A stretch of DNA of 64,000 nucleotides, taken from contig JAUPTC010000015.1 in the NCBI GenBank assembly GCA_030762895.1, positions 3,197,989 through 3,261,988 on the forward strand. The letters are read 5' to 3'. Every line of letters begins with the position of its first letter. The first letter of the stretch is position 1. The notes beneath the pieces were generated by a model. That model was not told where the DNA came from. It saw only the letters and a program-made list of their open reading frames with translations, and did no database searches. This document shows, piece by piece, positions 1 through 13,511 of this stretch. Both the position numbers and the translations under genes were made by a program. Source of the DNA: Sophora flavescens. Taxonomy: Eukaryota; Streptophyta; Magnoliopsida; Fabales; Fabaceae.

Positions 1-2037
1 AAACCCTAATTTTGACCCTAAACCCAAAATCAGACCCAAAACCCTAATTTTGACCAAAACCCTAATTTAAACCCAAAACCCTAATTCTAACCTTATTTTT
101 TACCCGAAACCTTATTTTTCACACAAAACCCTAATTCAAACCCAAAACCTAATTTGACCCAAAACCCAAAATTTGACCCAAAACCCAAAATTTGACCCAA
201 AGCCCTTATTTTGACCCTATATTTGACCCAATATTTAAAACTCAAAACCCAATTTCAAACCTTAAACCCTAATTTGACCCTGAACCCAAAATTCGACCCA
301 AAAACCTAATTTTGAACCGAAACCCAAATTTTAACCCAAAACCCTAATTCTAACCTTATTTTTTACCCGAAACCTTTTTTTTCACTGAAAACCCAAATTC
401 AAACCCTAAACCCTAATTTGACATAAAACCAATTTGACCCAAAACCCAAATTTTAACCCCAAAGCCCTAATTTGGACCCAAAACCCTATTTTAAACGCAA
501 AACACTAATTCAAACCCTTAACCCTAATTTTGATCATAAACCCGAATTTTAACCCAAAACCCTAATTTTAACCCAAAGCCCTATTTTTAACCCAATACCC
601 TAATTCTAACCCTATTTTTGACCAAAAACCCTATTTTAAACTCAAAACACTATTTCAAGTCCTAATTTTACCCAAAGCCCTAATTTTGACCCGATATTTG
701 ACACAATATTTAAAACTCAAAACCCAATTTCAAACCTTAAACCCTAATTTTGACCCTAAACCCAAAATTCACCCAAAACCTAATTTTGAACCGAAACCCA
801 AATTTTAACCCAAAACCGTAATTCCAACCTTATTTTTTACCCAAAACCCCATTTTTAACTCAAAACCCAAATTCAAACCCTAAACCATAATTTGACCTAA
901 AACCCAAATTTTGACCCAAAACCCAAATTTTAACCCCAAAGCCCTAATTTGGACCCAAAACCCTATTTTAAACGCAAAACACTAATTCAAGCCCTTAACC
1001 CTAATTTTGATCATAAACCCAATTTTGACCCAAAACCCTAATTTTAACCCAAAGCCCTATTTTTAACCCAATACCCTAATTCTAACCCTATTTTTGACCC
1101 AAACCCTATTTTAAACTCAAAACCCTATTTCAAACCCTAATTTTGACCCAAAGCCCTAATTTTGACCAAAACCCTAATTTTGACCCAAAACCCTATTTTA
1201 AACTCAAAACCCTATTTCAAACCGTAAACCCTAATTTTGACCCTAAAGCTAACCAAGAACCCTAATTTTAACCCGAAACCCTAATTTTAAACCAAAACCC
1301 TAATTCTAACCCTATCTTTGACCCAAAACCCCATTTTTAACTCAAAACCCAAATTCAAACCCTAATCCCTAATTTTGACCAAAAACCCTAATTTGGACCC
1401 AAAATCCAACTTTTGACCCAAAACCCCGATTTTGATCCAAAACCCTAATTTGGACCCTAAACCCTAAATTTGACCTAGAACCCTAATTTTGTCACGAAAC
1501 CCTAATATAACCCTAAATTTGACCCTAAACCCTAAATTTGACCCTAAACCCTAATTTTGACACGAAACCCTAAATTTTGACCCAATACCCTATTTCTAAC
1601 CTTATTTTTGTCCCAAAACCCTATTTTAAACTCCAATCCCTATTTCAAACCCTAAACCCTAATTTTGACCCTAAACCCTAAATCTGACCTAGAACCCTAA
1701 TTTTGAGCCGAAACCCTAATTTTAAACCAAAACCGTAATTCTAACCCTATTTTTGACCCAAAACCCTATTTTTAACTCAAAACCCAAATTCAAACTCTAA
1801 ACTCTAATTTTGACCAAAAACCCTAATTGGGACCCAAAACCCAACTATTGACCCAAAACCCCGATTTTGATCCAAAACCTTTATTTTAACCTTAACCCCT
1901 AATTTGGACCCTAAACCCTAAATTTGACCCAGAACCCTAATTTTGTCACGAAACCCTAATATAACCCTAAACCCTAATTTTGACCCTAAACCCTAAATTT
2001 GACCCCGAACCCTAATTTTGACCCAAAGCCCTAATAA
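1..2037 (+). repeat. H0, partial HOR with duplicated D-F segment
   Basis: Starts in block C just after the position where a landmark would be, then runs to the first landmark at 2038. Block D (CAATATTTAAAACTC) occurs twice, near 232 and 704, and TGATCA of block F occurs at 531 and 1009, giving a 478 bp internal duplication. The single C, A and B blocks are normal. Confidence 0.8.
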
Positions 2038-4018
2038 GTACCCTATTGTATACCCAATATTTTAAACTCAAAACCCTATTTCAAACCCCAAACCCTAATT
2101 TTGACCCTAAACCCTAATTTGACCCAAAACCTAATTTTGACCAAAAACCTAATTTAAACCCAAAACCCTAATTCTAACCTTATTTTTACCCGAAACCTTA
2201 TTTTTCACACAAAACCCTAATTCAAACCCGAAACCCTAATTTGACCCAAAACCCAAAATTTGACCCAAAGCCCTTATTTTGACCCTATATTTGACCCAAT
2301 ATTTTAAACTCAAAACCCAATTTCAAACCTTTAATTTTGACCCAAAACCCAAAACCTAAAACCTAATTTTGAACCTAAACCCAAATTTTAACCCAAAACC
2401 CTAATTCTAACCTTATTTTTTACCCAAACCTTTTTTTTTTCAAACCCTAAACCCTAATTTGACCCAAACCAATTTGACCCAAAACCCAAATTTAACCCCA
2501 AACCCTAATTTGGACCCAAAACCCTATTTTAAACCCAAAACCCTAATTTGAACCCAAACCCTAATTTTGATCAAAACCTAATTTTAACCCCAAACCTTAC
2601 CCAAACCCTAATTTTAACCCTAAACCCTATTTAAACCAAAACCCTATTTCAACCCAAACCCTTTTACCCAAAGCCCTAATTTTGACCCATATTTGACCCA
2701 ATATTTAAAACTCAAAACCCAATTTCAAACCTTAAACCCTAATTTTGACCCTAAACCCAAAATTCGACCCAAAAACCTAATTTTGAACCGAAACCCAAAT
2801 TTTAACCCAGAACCGTAATTTTAACCTTATTTTTTACCCGAAACCTTATTTTTCACTAAAAACCCAAATTCAAACCCTAAACCCAAATTTGACCTAAAAC
2901 CCAAATTTTGACCCAAAACCCAAATTTTAACCCCAAAGCCCTAATTTGGACCCAAAACCCTATTTTAAACGCAAAACACTAATTCAAACCCTTAACCCTA
3001 ATTTTGATCATAAACCCGAATTTTGACCCAAAACCCTAATTTTAACCCAAAGCCCTATTTTTAACCCAATACCCTAATTCTAACCCTATTTTTGACCCAA
3101 ACCCCTATTTTAAACTCAAAACCCTATTTCAAACCCTAATTTTGACCCAAAGCCCTAATTTTGACCCGAAACCCTAATTTTGACCCAAAACCCTATTTTG
3201 AACTCAAAACCCTATTTCAAACCGTAAACCCTAATTTTGACCCTAAAGCTAACCAAGAACCCTAATTTTAACCCGAAACCCTAATTTTAAACCAAAACCC
3301 TAATTCTAACCCTATCTTTGACCCAAAACCCCATTTTTAACTCAAAACCCAAATTCAAACCCTAATCCCTAATTTTGACCAAAAACCCTAATTTGGACCC
3401 AAAATCCAACTTTTGACCCAAAACCCCGATTTTGATCCAAAACCCTAATTTGGACCCTAAACCCTAAATTTGACCTAGAACCCTAATTTTGTCACGAAAC
3501 CCTAATATAACCCTAAATTTGACCCTAAACCCTAATTTTGACACGAAACCCTAAATTTTGACCCAATACCCTATTTCTAACCTTATTTTTGTCCCAAAAC
3601 CCTATTTTAAACTCCAATCCCTATTTCAAACCCTAAACCCTAATTTTGACCCTAAACCCTAATTTTTGAGCCGAAACCCTAATTTTGAGCCGAAACCTAA
3701 TTTTAAACCAAAACTGTAATTCTAACCCTATTTTTGACCAAAAACCCTATTTTTAACTCAAAACCCAAATTCAAACAATAAACTCTAATTTTGACCAAAA
3801 ACTCTAATTTGGACCCAAAACCCAACTATTGACCCAAAACCCCGATTTTGATCCAAAACCTTAATTTTAACCTAAACCCCTAATTTGGACCCTAAACCCT
3901 AAATTTGACCCAGAACCCTAATTTTGTCACGAAACCCTAATATAACCCTAAACCCTAATTTTGACACTAAACCCTAAATTTGACCCCGAACCCTAATTTT
4001 GACCCAAAGCCCTAATAA
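2038..4018 (+). repeat. H1, long HOR of 1,981 bp with duplicated D-F segment
   Basis: About 415 bp longer than the mean. TGATCA occurs at 2568 and 3005, and D-type sequence near 2310 and 2702. The first D-F copy is degenerate, with many lost C residues and missing dyads between 2330 and 2670; the second is canonical. Block B carries the extra GAGCCG segment (variant V1, about 3660-3690). Confidence 0.85.
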
Positions 4019-5611
4019 GTACCCTATTGTATACCCAATATTTTAAACTCAAAACCCTATTTCAAACCCCAAACCCTAATTTTGACCCTAAACCCAAAAT
4101 TTGACCCAAAAACCTAATTTTGACCAGAAACCCTAATTTAAACCCAAAACCCTAATTCTAACAATATTTTTTACCCGAAGCCTTATTTTTCACACAAAAC
4201 CCTAATTCAAACCCAAAACCCAAAATTTGACCCAAAACCCAAAATTTGACCCAAAGCCCTTATTTTGACCCTATATTTCACCCAATATTTAAAACTCAAA
4301 ACCCAATTTCAAACCTTAAACCCTAATTTTGACCCTAAACCCAAAATTCGACCCAAAAACCTAATTTTGAACCGAAACCCAAATTTTAACCCAAAACCGT
4401 AATTCTAACCTTATTTTTTACCCGAAACCATAATTTTCACGCAAAACCCAAATTCAAACCCTAAACCCTAATTTGACCTAAAACCCAAATTTTGACCCAA
4501 AACCCAAAATTTAACCCCAAAGCCCTAATTTGGACCCAAAACCCTATTTTAAACGCAAAACACTAATTCAAACCCTTAACCCTAATTTTGATCATAAACC
4601 CGAATTTTGACCCAAAACCCTAATTTTAACCCAAAGCCCTATTTTTAACCCAATACCCTAATTCTAACCCTATTTTTGACCCAAACCCCTATTTTAAACT
4701 CAAAACCCTATTTCAAACCATAATTTTGACCCAAAGCCCTAATTTTGACCAACCCTAATTTTGACCCAAAACCCTATTTTGAACTCAAAACCCTATTTCA
4801 AACCGTAAACCCTAATTTTGACCCTAAAGCTAACCAAGAACCCTAATTTTAACCCGAAACCCTAATTTTAAACCAAAACCCTAATTCTAACCCTATCTTT
4901 GACCCAAAACCCCATTTTTAACTCAAAACCCAAATTCAAACCCTAATCCCTAATTTTGACCAAAAACCCTAATTTGGACCCAAAATCCAACTTTTGACCC
5001 AAAACCCCGATTTTGATCCAAAACCCTAATTTGGACCCTAAACCCTAAATTTGACCTAGAACCCTAATTTTGTCACGAAACCCTAATATAACCCTAAATT
5101 TGACCCTAAACCCTAAATCTGACCCTAATTGTGACACGAAACCCTAAATTTTGACCCAATACCCTATTTCTAACCTTATTTTTGTCCCAAAACCCTATTT
5201 TAAACTCCAATCCCTATTTCAAACCCTAAACCCTAATTTTGACCCTAAACCCTAAATCTGACCTAGAACCCTAATTTTGAGCCGAAACCCTAATTTTAAA
5301 CCAAAACCGTAATTCTAACCCTATTTTTGACCCAAAACCCTATTTTTAACTCAAAACCCAAATTCAAACTCTAAACTCTAATTTTGACCAAAAACCCTAA
5401 TTTGGACCCAAAACCCAACTATTGACCCAAAACCCCGATTTTGATCCAAAACCTTAATTTTAACCTAAACCCCTAATTTGGACCCTAAACCCTAAATTTG
5501 ACCCAGAACCCTAATTTTGTCACGAAACCCTAATATAACCCTAAACCCTAATTTTGACACTAAACCCTAAATTTGACCCCGAACCCTAATTTTGACCCAA
5601 AGCCCTAATAA
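4019..5611 (+). repeat. H2, HOR of 1,593 bp
   Basis: Canonical block order. Distinguishing changes are CCATAATTTTCACGC in block E near 4428 and a shortened stretch after the first GTCACG module near 5115 (CTGACCCTAATTGTGACACG). Confidence 0.85.
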
Positions 5612-7192
5612 GTACCCTATTGTATACCCAATATTTTAAACTCAAAACCCTATTTCAAACCCCAAACCCTAATTTTGACCCTAAACCCAAAATTTGACCC
5701 AAAAACCTAATTTTGACCAGAAACCCTAATTTAAACCCAAAACCCTAATTCTAACCTTATTTTTTACCCGAAACCTTATTTTTCACACAAAACCCTAATT
5801 CAAACCCAAAACCCAAATTTTGACCCAAAACCCAAAATTTGTCCCAAAGCCCTTATTTTGACCCTATATTTGACCCAATATTTAAAACTCGAAACCCAAT
5901 TTCAAACCTTAAACCCTAATTTTGACCCTAAACCCAAAATTCGACCCAAAAACCTAATTTTGAACCGAAACCCGAATTTTAACCCAAAACCGTAATTCTA
6001 ACCTTATTTTTCACTGAAAACCCAAATTCAAACCCTAAACCCTAATTTGACCTAAAACCCAAATTTTGACCCAAAACCCAAAATTTAACCCCAAAGCCCT
6101 AATTTGGACCCAAAACCCTATTTTAAACGCAAAACACTAATTCAAACCCTTAACCCTAATTTTGATCATAAACCCGAATTTTGACCCAAAACCCTAATTT
6201 GAACCCAAAGCCCTATTTTTAACCCAATACCCTAATTCTAACCCTATTTTTGACCCAAACCCCTATTTTAAACTCAAAACCCTATTTCAAACCCTAATTT
6301 TGACCCAAAGCCCTAATTTTGACCCGAAACCCTAATTTTGACCCAAAACCCTATTTTGAACTCAAAACCCTATTTCAAACCGTAAACCCTAATTTTGACC
6401 CTAAAGCTAACCAAGAACCCTAATTTTAACCCGAAACCCTAATTTTAAACCAAAACCCTAATTCTAACCCTATCTTTGACCCAAAACCCCATTTTTAACT
6501 CAAAACCCAAATTCAAACCCTAATCCCTAATTTTGACCAAAAACCCTAATTTGGACCCAAAATCCAACTTTTGACCCAAAACCCCGATTTTGATCCAAAA
6601 CCCTAATTTGGACCCTAAACCCTAAATTTGACCTAGAACCCTAATTTTGTCACGAAACCCTAATATAACCCTAAATTTGACCCTAAACCCTAAATCGACC
6701 CAACCCTAATTTTGACACGAAACCCTAAATTTTGACCCAATACCCTATTTCTAACCTTATTTTTGTCCCAAAACCCTATTTTAAACTCCAATCCCTATTT
6801 CAAACCCTAAACCCTAATTTTGACCCTAAACCCTAAATCTGACCTAGAACCCTAATTTTGAGCCGAAACCCTAATTTTAAACCAAAACCGTAATTCTAAC
6901 CCTATTTTTGACCCAAAACCCTATTTTTAACTCAAAACCCAAATTCAAACTCTAAACTCTAATTTTGACCAAAAACCCTAATTTGGACCCAAAACCCAAC
7001 TATTGACCCAAAACCCCGATTTTGATCCAAAACCTTAATTTTAACCTAAACCCCTAATTTGGACCCTAAACCCTAAATTTGACCCAGAACCCTAATTTTG
7101 TCACGAAACCCTAATATAACCCTAAACCCTAATTTTGACACTAAACCCTAAATTTGACCCCGAACCCTAATTTTGACCCAAAGCCCTAATAA
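5612..7192 (+). repeat. H3, HOR of 1,581 bp
   Basis: A good reference copy for block order, with GTCACG modules at 6650 and 7101. Block E has lost one ~18 bp unit near 6005, so that CCTTATTTTTCACTG follows directly. The segment after the first GTCACG module is shortened (AAATCGACCCAACCC near 6692). Confidence 0.85.
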
Positions 7193-8793
7193 GTACCCTA
7201 TTGTATACCCAATATTTTAAACTCAAAACCCTATTTCAAACCCCAAACCCTAATTTTGACCCTAAACCCAAAATTTGACCAAAAACCTAATTTTGACCAA
7301 AACCCTAATTTAAACCCAAAACCCTAATTCTAACCATATTTTTTACCCGAAACCTTATTTTTCACACAAAACCCTAATTCAAACCCAAACCAAAACCCAT
7401 TTGACCCAAAACCCAAATTTTGACCCAAAGCCCTTATTTTGACCCTATATTTGACCCAATATTTAAAACTCAAAACCCAATTTCAAACCTTAAACCCTAA
7501 TTTTGACCCTAAACCCAAAATTCGACCCAAAAACCTAATTTTGAACCGAAACCCAAATTTTAACCGAAAACCCTAATTCTAACCTTATTGTTTACCCAAA
7601 CCTTATTTTTCACCTGAAACCCAAATTCAAACCCTAAACCCTAATTTGACCTAAAACCCAAATTTTGACCCAAAACCCAAATTTTAACCCCAAAGCCCTA
7701 ATTTGGACCCAAAACCCTATTTTAAACGCAAAACACTAATTCAAACCCTTAACCCTAATTTTGATCATAAACCCGAATTTTGACCCAAAACCCTAATTTT
7801 AACCCAAAGCCCTATTTTTAACCCAATACCCTAATTCTAACCCTATTTTTGACCCAAACCCCTATTTTAAACTCAAAACCCTATTTCAAACCCTAATTTT
7901 GACCCAAAGCCCTAATTTTGACCCAAAACCCTAATTTTGACCCAAAACCCTATTTTGAACTCAAAACCCTATTTCAAACCGTAAACCCTAATTTTGACCC
8001 TAAAGCTAACCAAGAACCCTAATTTTAACCCGAAACCCTAATTTTAAACCAAAACCCTAATTCTAACCCTATATTTGACCCAAAACCCCATTTTTAACTC
8101 AAAACCCAAATTCAAACCCTAATCCCTAATTTTTACCAAAATCCCTAATTTGGACCCAAAATCCAACTTTTGACCCAAAACCCCGATTTTGATCCAAAAC
8201 CCTAATTTGGACCCTAAACCCTAAATTTGACCTAGAACCCTAATTTTGTCACGAAACCATAATATAACCCTAAATTTGACCCTAAACCCTAAATCTGACC
8301 CCGAACCCTAATTTTGACACGAAACCCTAAATTTTGACCCAATACCCAATTTCTAACCTTATTTTTGTCCCAAAACCCTATTTTAAACTCCAATCCCTAT
8401 TTCAAACCCTAAACCTTAATTTTGACCCTAAACCCTAAATCAGACCTAGAACCCCAATTTTGACCCAAACCCCTAATTTAAACCAAAACCGTAATTCTAA
8501 CCCTATTTTTGACCCAAAACCCTATTTTTAACTCAAAACCCAAATTCAAACTCTAAACTCTAATTTTGACCAAAAACCCTAATTTGGACCCAAAACCCAA
8601 CTATTGACCCAAAACCCCGATTTTGATCCAAAACCTTAATTTTAACCTAAACCCCTAATTTGGACCCTAAACCCTAAATTTGACCCAGGACCCTAATTTT
8701 GTCACGAAACCCTGATATAACCCTAAACCCTAATTTTGACACTAAACCCTAAATTTGACCCCGAACCCTAATTTTGACCCAAAGCCCTAATAA
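7193..8793 (+). repeat. H4, HOR of 1,601 bp
   Basis: Carries TTATTGTTTACCC in block E (7587), TTTTTACCAAAATCCC near 8130, and a diverged B block (AAATCAGACC, then GACCCAAACCCC instead of GAGCCGAAACC, near 8440-8465). It ends with the rare pair CAGGACCC (8686) and CTGATATAACC (8712), shared with H23. Confidence 0.85.
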
Positions 8794-10389
8794 GTACCCT
8801 AATGTATACCCAATATTTTAAACTCAAAACCCTATTTCAAACCCCAAACCCTAATTTTGACCCTAAACCCAAAATTTGACCCAAAAACCTAATTTTGACC
8901 AGAAACCCTAATTTAAACCCAAAACCCTAATTCTAACCTTATTTTTTACCCAAAACCTTATTTTTCACACAAAACCCTAATTCAAACCCAACCCAAACCC
9001 TTGACCCAAAACCCAAAATTTGACCCAAAGCCCTTATTTTGACCCTATATTTGACCCAATATTTAAAACTCAAAACCCAATTTCAAACCTTAAACCCTAA
9101 TTTTGACCCTAAACCCAAAATTCACCCAAAAACCTAATTTTGAACCGAAACCCGAATTTTAACCCAAAACCGTAATTCTAACCTTATTTTTTACCCGAAA
9201 CCTTATTTTTCACTGAAAACCCAAATTCAAACCCTAAACCCTAATTTGACCTAAAACCCAAATTTTGACCCAAAACCCAAAATTTAACCCCAAAGCCCTA
9301 ATTTGGACCCAAAACCCTATTTTAAACGCAAAACACTAATTCAAACCCTTAACCCTAATTTTGATCATAAACCCAATTTTGACCCAAAACCCTAATTTTA
9401 ACCCAAAGCCCTATTTTTAACCCAATACCCTAATTCTAACCCTATTTTTGACCCAAACCCCTATTTTAAACTCAAAACCCTATTTCAAACCCTAATTTTG
9501 ACCCAAAGCCCTAATTTTGACCCGAAACCCTAATTTTGACCCAAAACCCTATTTTGAACTCAAAACCCTATTTCAAACCGTAAACCCTAATTTTGACCCT
9601 AAAGCTAACCAAGAACCCTAATTTTAACCCAAAACCCTAATTTTAAACCAAAACCCTAATTCTAACCCTATCTTTGACCCAAAACCCCATTTTTAACTCA
9701 AAACCCAAATTCAAACCCTAATCCCTAATTTTGACCAAAAACCCTAATTTGGACCCAAAATCCAACTTTTGACCCAAAACCCCGATTTTGATCCAAAACC
9801 CTAATTTGGACCCTAAACCCTAAATTTGACCTAGAACCCTAATTTTGTCACGAAACCCTAATATAACCCTAAATTTGACCCTAAACCCTAAATCGACCCA
9901 ACCCTAATTTTGACACGAAACCCTAAATTTTGACCCAATACCCTATTTCTAACCTTATTTTTGTCCCAAAACCCTATTTTAAACTCCAATCCCTATTTCA
10001 AACCCTAAACCCTAATTTTGACCCTAAACCCTAAATCTGACCTAGAACCCTAATTTTGAGCCGAAACCCTAATTTTAAACCAAAACCGTAATTCTAACCC
10101 TATTTTTGACCCAAAACCCTATTTTTAACTCAAAACCCAAATTCAAACTCTAAACTCTAATTTTGACCAAAAACCTAATTTGGACCCAAAACCCAACTAT
10201 TGACCCAAAACCCCGATTTTGATCCAAAACCTTAATTTTAACCTTCACCCCTAATTTGGACCCTAAACCCTAAATTTGGCCCAGAACCCTAATTTTGTCA
10301 CGAAACCCTAATATAACCCTAAACCCAAATTTTGACCCTAAACCCTAAATTTGACCCCGAACCCTAATTTTGACCCAAAACCCTAATAA
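8794..10389 (+). repeat. H5, HOR of 1,596 bp
   Basis: The landmark reads ACCCTAATGTATAC (one change). The end of the copy carries AACCTTCACCCC (about 10231) and CCCAAATTTTGACCC before the second-module tail, a combination shared with H31 and H33. Confidence 0.85.
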
Positions 10390-11941
10390 GTACCCTATTG
10401 TATACCCAATATTTTAAACTCAAAACCCTCTTTCAAACCCCAAACCCTAATTTTGACCCTAAACCCAAAATTTGACCCAAAAACCTAATTTAAACCCAAA
10501 ACCCTAATTCTAACCTTATTTTTTACCCGAAACCTTATTTTTCACACAAAACCCTAATTCAAACCCGAAACCCTAATTTGACCCAAAACCCAAAATTTGA
10601 CCCAAAGCCCTTATTTTGACCCTATATTTGACCCAATATTTAAAACTCAAAACCCAATTTCAAACCTTAAACCCTAATTTTGACCCTAAACCCAAAATTC
10701 GACCCAAAAACCTATTTTTGATCCGAAACCCAAATTTTAACCCAAAACCGTAATTCTAACCTTATTTTTTACTCGAATCCTTATTTTTCACTGAAAACCC
10801 AAATTCAAACCCTAAACCCTAATTTGACCTAAAACCCAAATTTTGACCCAAACCCCAAAATTTAACCCCAAAGCCCTAATTTGGACCCAAAACCCTATTT
10901 TAAATGCAAAACACTAATTCAAACCCTTAACCCTAATTTTGATCATAAACCCGAATTTTAACCCAAAACCCTAATTTTAACCCAAAGCCCTATTTTTAAC
11001 CCAATACCCTAATTCTAACCCTATTTTTGACCCAAACCCCTATTTTAAACTCAAAACCCTATTTCAAACCCTAATTTTGACCCAAAGCCCTAATTTTGAC
11101 CAAACCCTATTTTTGACCCAAAACCCTATTTTAAACTCAAAATCCAATTTCAAACCGTAAACCCTAATTTTGACCCTAAAGCTAACCAAGAACCCTAATT
11201 TTAACCCGAAACCCTAATTTTAAACAAAAACCGTAATTCTAACCCTATCTTTGACCCAAAACCCCATTTTTAACTCAAAACCCAAATTCAAACCCTAATC
11301 CCTAATTTTGACCAAAAACCCGAATTCGGACCCAAAACCCAACTATTGACCCAAAACCCCGATTTTGATCCAAAACCCTAATTTGGACCCAAAACCCAAA
11401 ATTTGACCAAAAACCCCCATTTTGTAACCAAACCCTAATATAAACCTAAATTTGACCTAAACCTAAAAAGACAAACCCTAAATTTTGACCCAATACCTAT
11501 TTCTAACCTTATTTTTGTCCCAAAACCCTATTTTAAACTCCAATCCCTATTTCAAACCCTAAACCCTAATTTTGACCCTAAACCCTAAATCGACCTAGAA
11601 CCCTAATTTTGAGTCGAAACCCTAATTTTAAACCAAAACCGTAATTCTAACCCTATTTTTGACCCAAAACCCTATTTTTAACTCAAAACCCAAATTCAAA
11701 CTCTAAACTCTAATTTTGACCAAAAACCCTAATTTGGACCCAAAACCCAACTATTGACCCAAAACCCCGATTTTGATCCAAAACCTTAATTTTAACCTAA
11801 ACCCCTAATTTGGACCCTGAACCCTAAATTTGACCCAACCCTAATTTTGTCACGAAACCCTAATATAACCCTAAACCCTAATTTTGACCCTAAACCCTAA
11901 ATTTGACCCCGAACCCTAATTTTGACCCAAAGCCCTAATAA
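10390..11941 (+). repeat. H6, HOR of 1,552 bp, dispersed subfamily member
   Basis: Shares with H21 and H30 a shortened C block (CCCAAAAACCTAATTTAAACC) and CTATTTTTGATCCGAAACC near 10710, plus CGAATCCTTATTTTTC. The first GTCACG module is degenerate (TTTTGTAACCAAACCC near 11413), and CAACTATTGACCC, normally in the second module, sits in the first. Confidence 0.85.
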
Positions 11942-13511
11942 GTACCCTATTGTATACCCAATATTTTAAACTCAAAACCCTATTTCCAACCCCAAACCCT
12001 AATTTTGACCCTAAACCCAAAATCTGACCCAAAAACCTAATTTTGACCAAAACCCTAATTTAAACCCAAAACCCTAATTCTAACCTTATTTTTACCCGAA
12101 ACCTTATTTTTCACACAAAACCCTATTTTGACCCAAAACCCAAAATTTGACCCAAAGCCCTTATTTTGACCCTATATTTGACCCAATATTTAAAACTCGA
12201 AACCCAATTTCAAACCTTAAACCCTAATTTTGACCCTAAACCCAAAATTCGACCCAAAAACCTAATTTTGAACCGAAACCCGAATTTTAACCCAAAACCG
12301 TAATTCTAACCTTATTTTTTACCCGAAACCTTATTTTTCACTGAAAACCCAAATTCAAACCCTAAACCCTAATTTGACCTAAAACCCAAATTTTGACCCA
12401 AAACCCAAAATTTAACCCCAAAGCCCTAATTTGGACCCAAAACCCTATTTTAAACGCAAAACACTAATTCAAACCCTTAACCCTAATTTTGATCATAAAC
12501 CCGAATTTTGACCCAAATCCCTAATTTGAACCCAAAGCCCTATTTTTAACCCAATACCCTAATTCTAACCCTATTTTTGACCCAAACCCCTAATTTAAAC
12601 TCAAAACCCTATTTCAAACCCTAATTTTGACCCAAAGCCCTAATTTTAACCGAAACCCTAATTTTGACCCAAAACCCTATTTTGAACTTAAAACCCTATT
12701 TCCAACCGTAAACCCTAATTTTGACCCTAAAGCTAACCAAGAACCCTAATTTTAACCCGAAACCCTAATTTTAAACCAAAACCCTAATTCTAACCCTATC
12801 TTTGACCCAAAACCCCATTTTTAACTCAAAACCCAAATTCAAACCCTAATCCCTAATTTTGACCAAAAACCCTAATTTGGACCCAAAATCCAACTTTTGA
12901 CCCAAAACCCCGATTTTGATCCAAAACCCTAATTTGGACCCTAAACCCTAAATTTGACCTAGAACCCTAATTTTGTCACGAAACCCTAATATAACCCTAA
13001 ATTTGACCCTAAACCCTAAATCGACACCCTAATTTTGACACGAAACCTTAAATTTTGACCCAATACCCTATTTCTAACCTTATTTTTGTCCCAAAACCCT
13101 ATTTTAAACTCCAATCCCTATTTCAAACCCTTAACCCTAATTTTGACCCTAAACCCTAAATCGACCTAGAACCCTAATTTTGAGCCGAAACCCTAATTTT
13201 AAACCAAAACCGTAATTCTAACCCTATTTTTGACCCAAAACCCTATTTTTAACTCAAAACCCAAATTCAAACTCTAAACTCTAATTTTGACCAAAAACCC
13301 TAATTTGGACCCAAAACCCAACTATTGACCCAAAACCCGATTTTGATCCAAAACCTTAATTTTAACCTAAACCCCTAATTTGGACCCTAAACCTAAATTT
13401 GACCCGAAACCCTAATTTTGTCACTAAACCCTAATATAACCCTAAACCCTAATTTTGACACTAAACCCTAAATTTGACCTCAACCCTAATTTTGACCCAA
13501 AGCCCTAATAA
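11942..13511 (+). repeat. H7, HOR of 1,570 bp
   Basis: Shows TATTTCCAACCCC after the landmark and TATTTCCAACCG at block A (12690-12710). The C/D junction is shortened near 12120 (CCCTATTTTGACCC follows ACACAAAA). Confidence 0.85.

Noticed and set aside
1..2040. A true telomere at the left edge of the window
   Set aside because: Perfect CCCTAAA runs are limited to about two units, and the sequence keeps the HOR phase from base 1, so this is satellite, not a terminal telomere.
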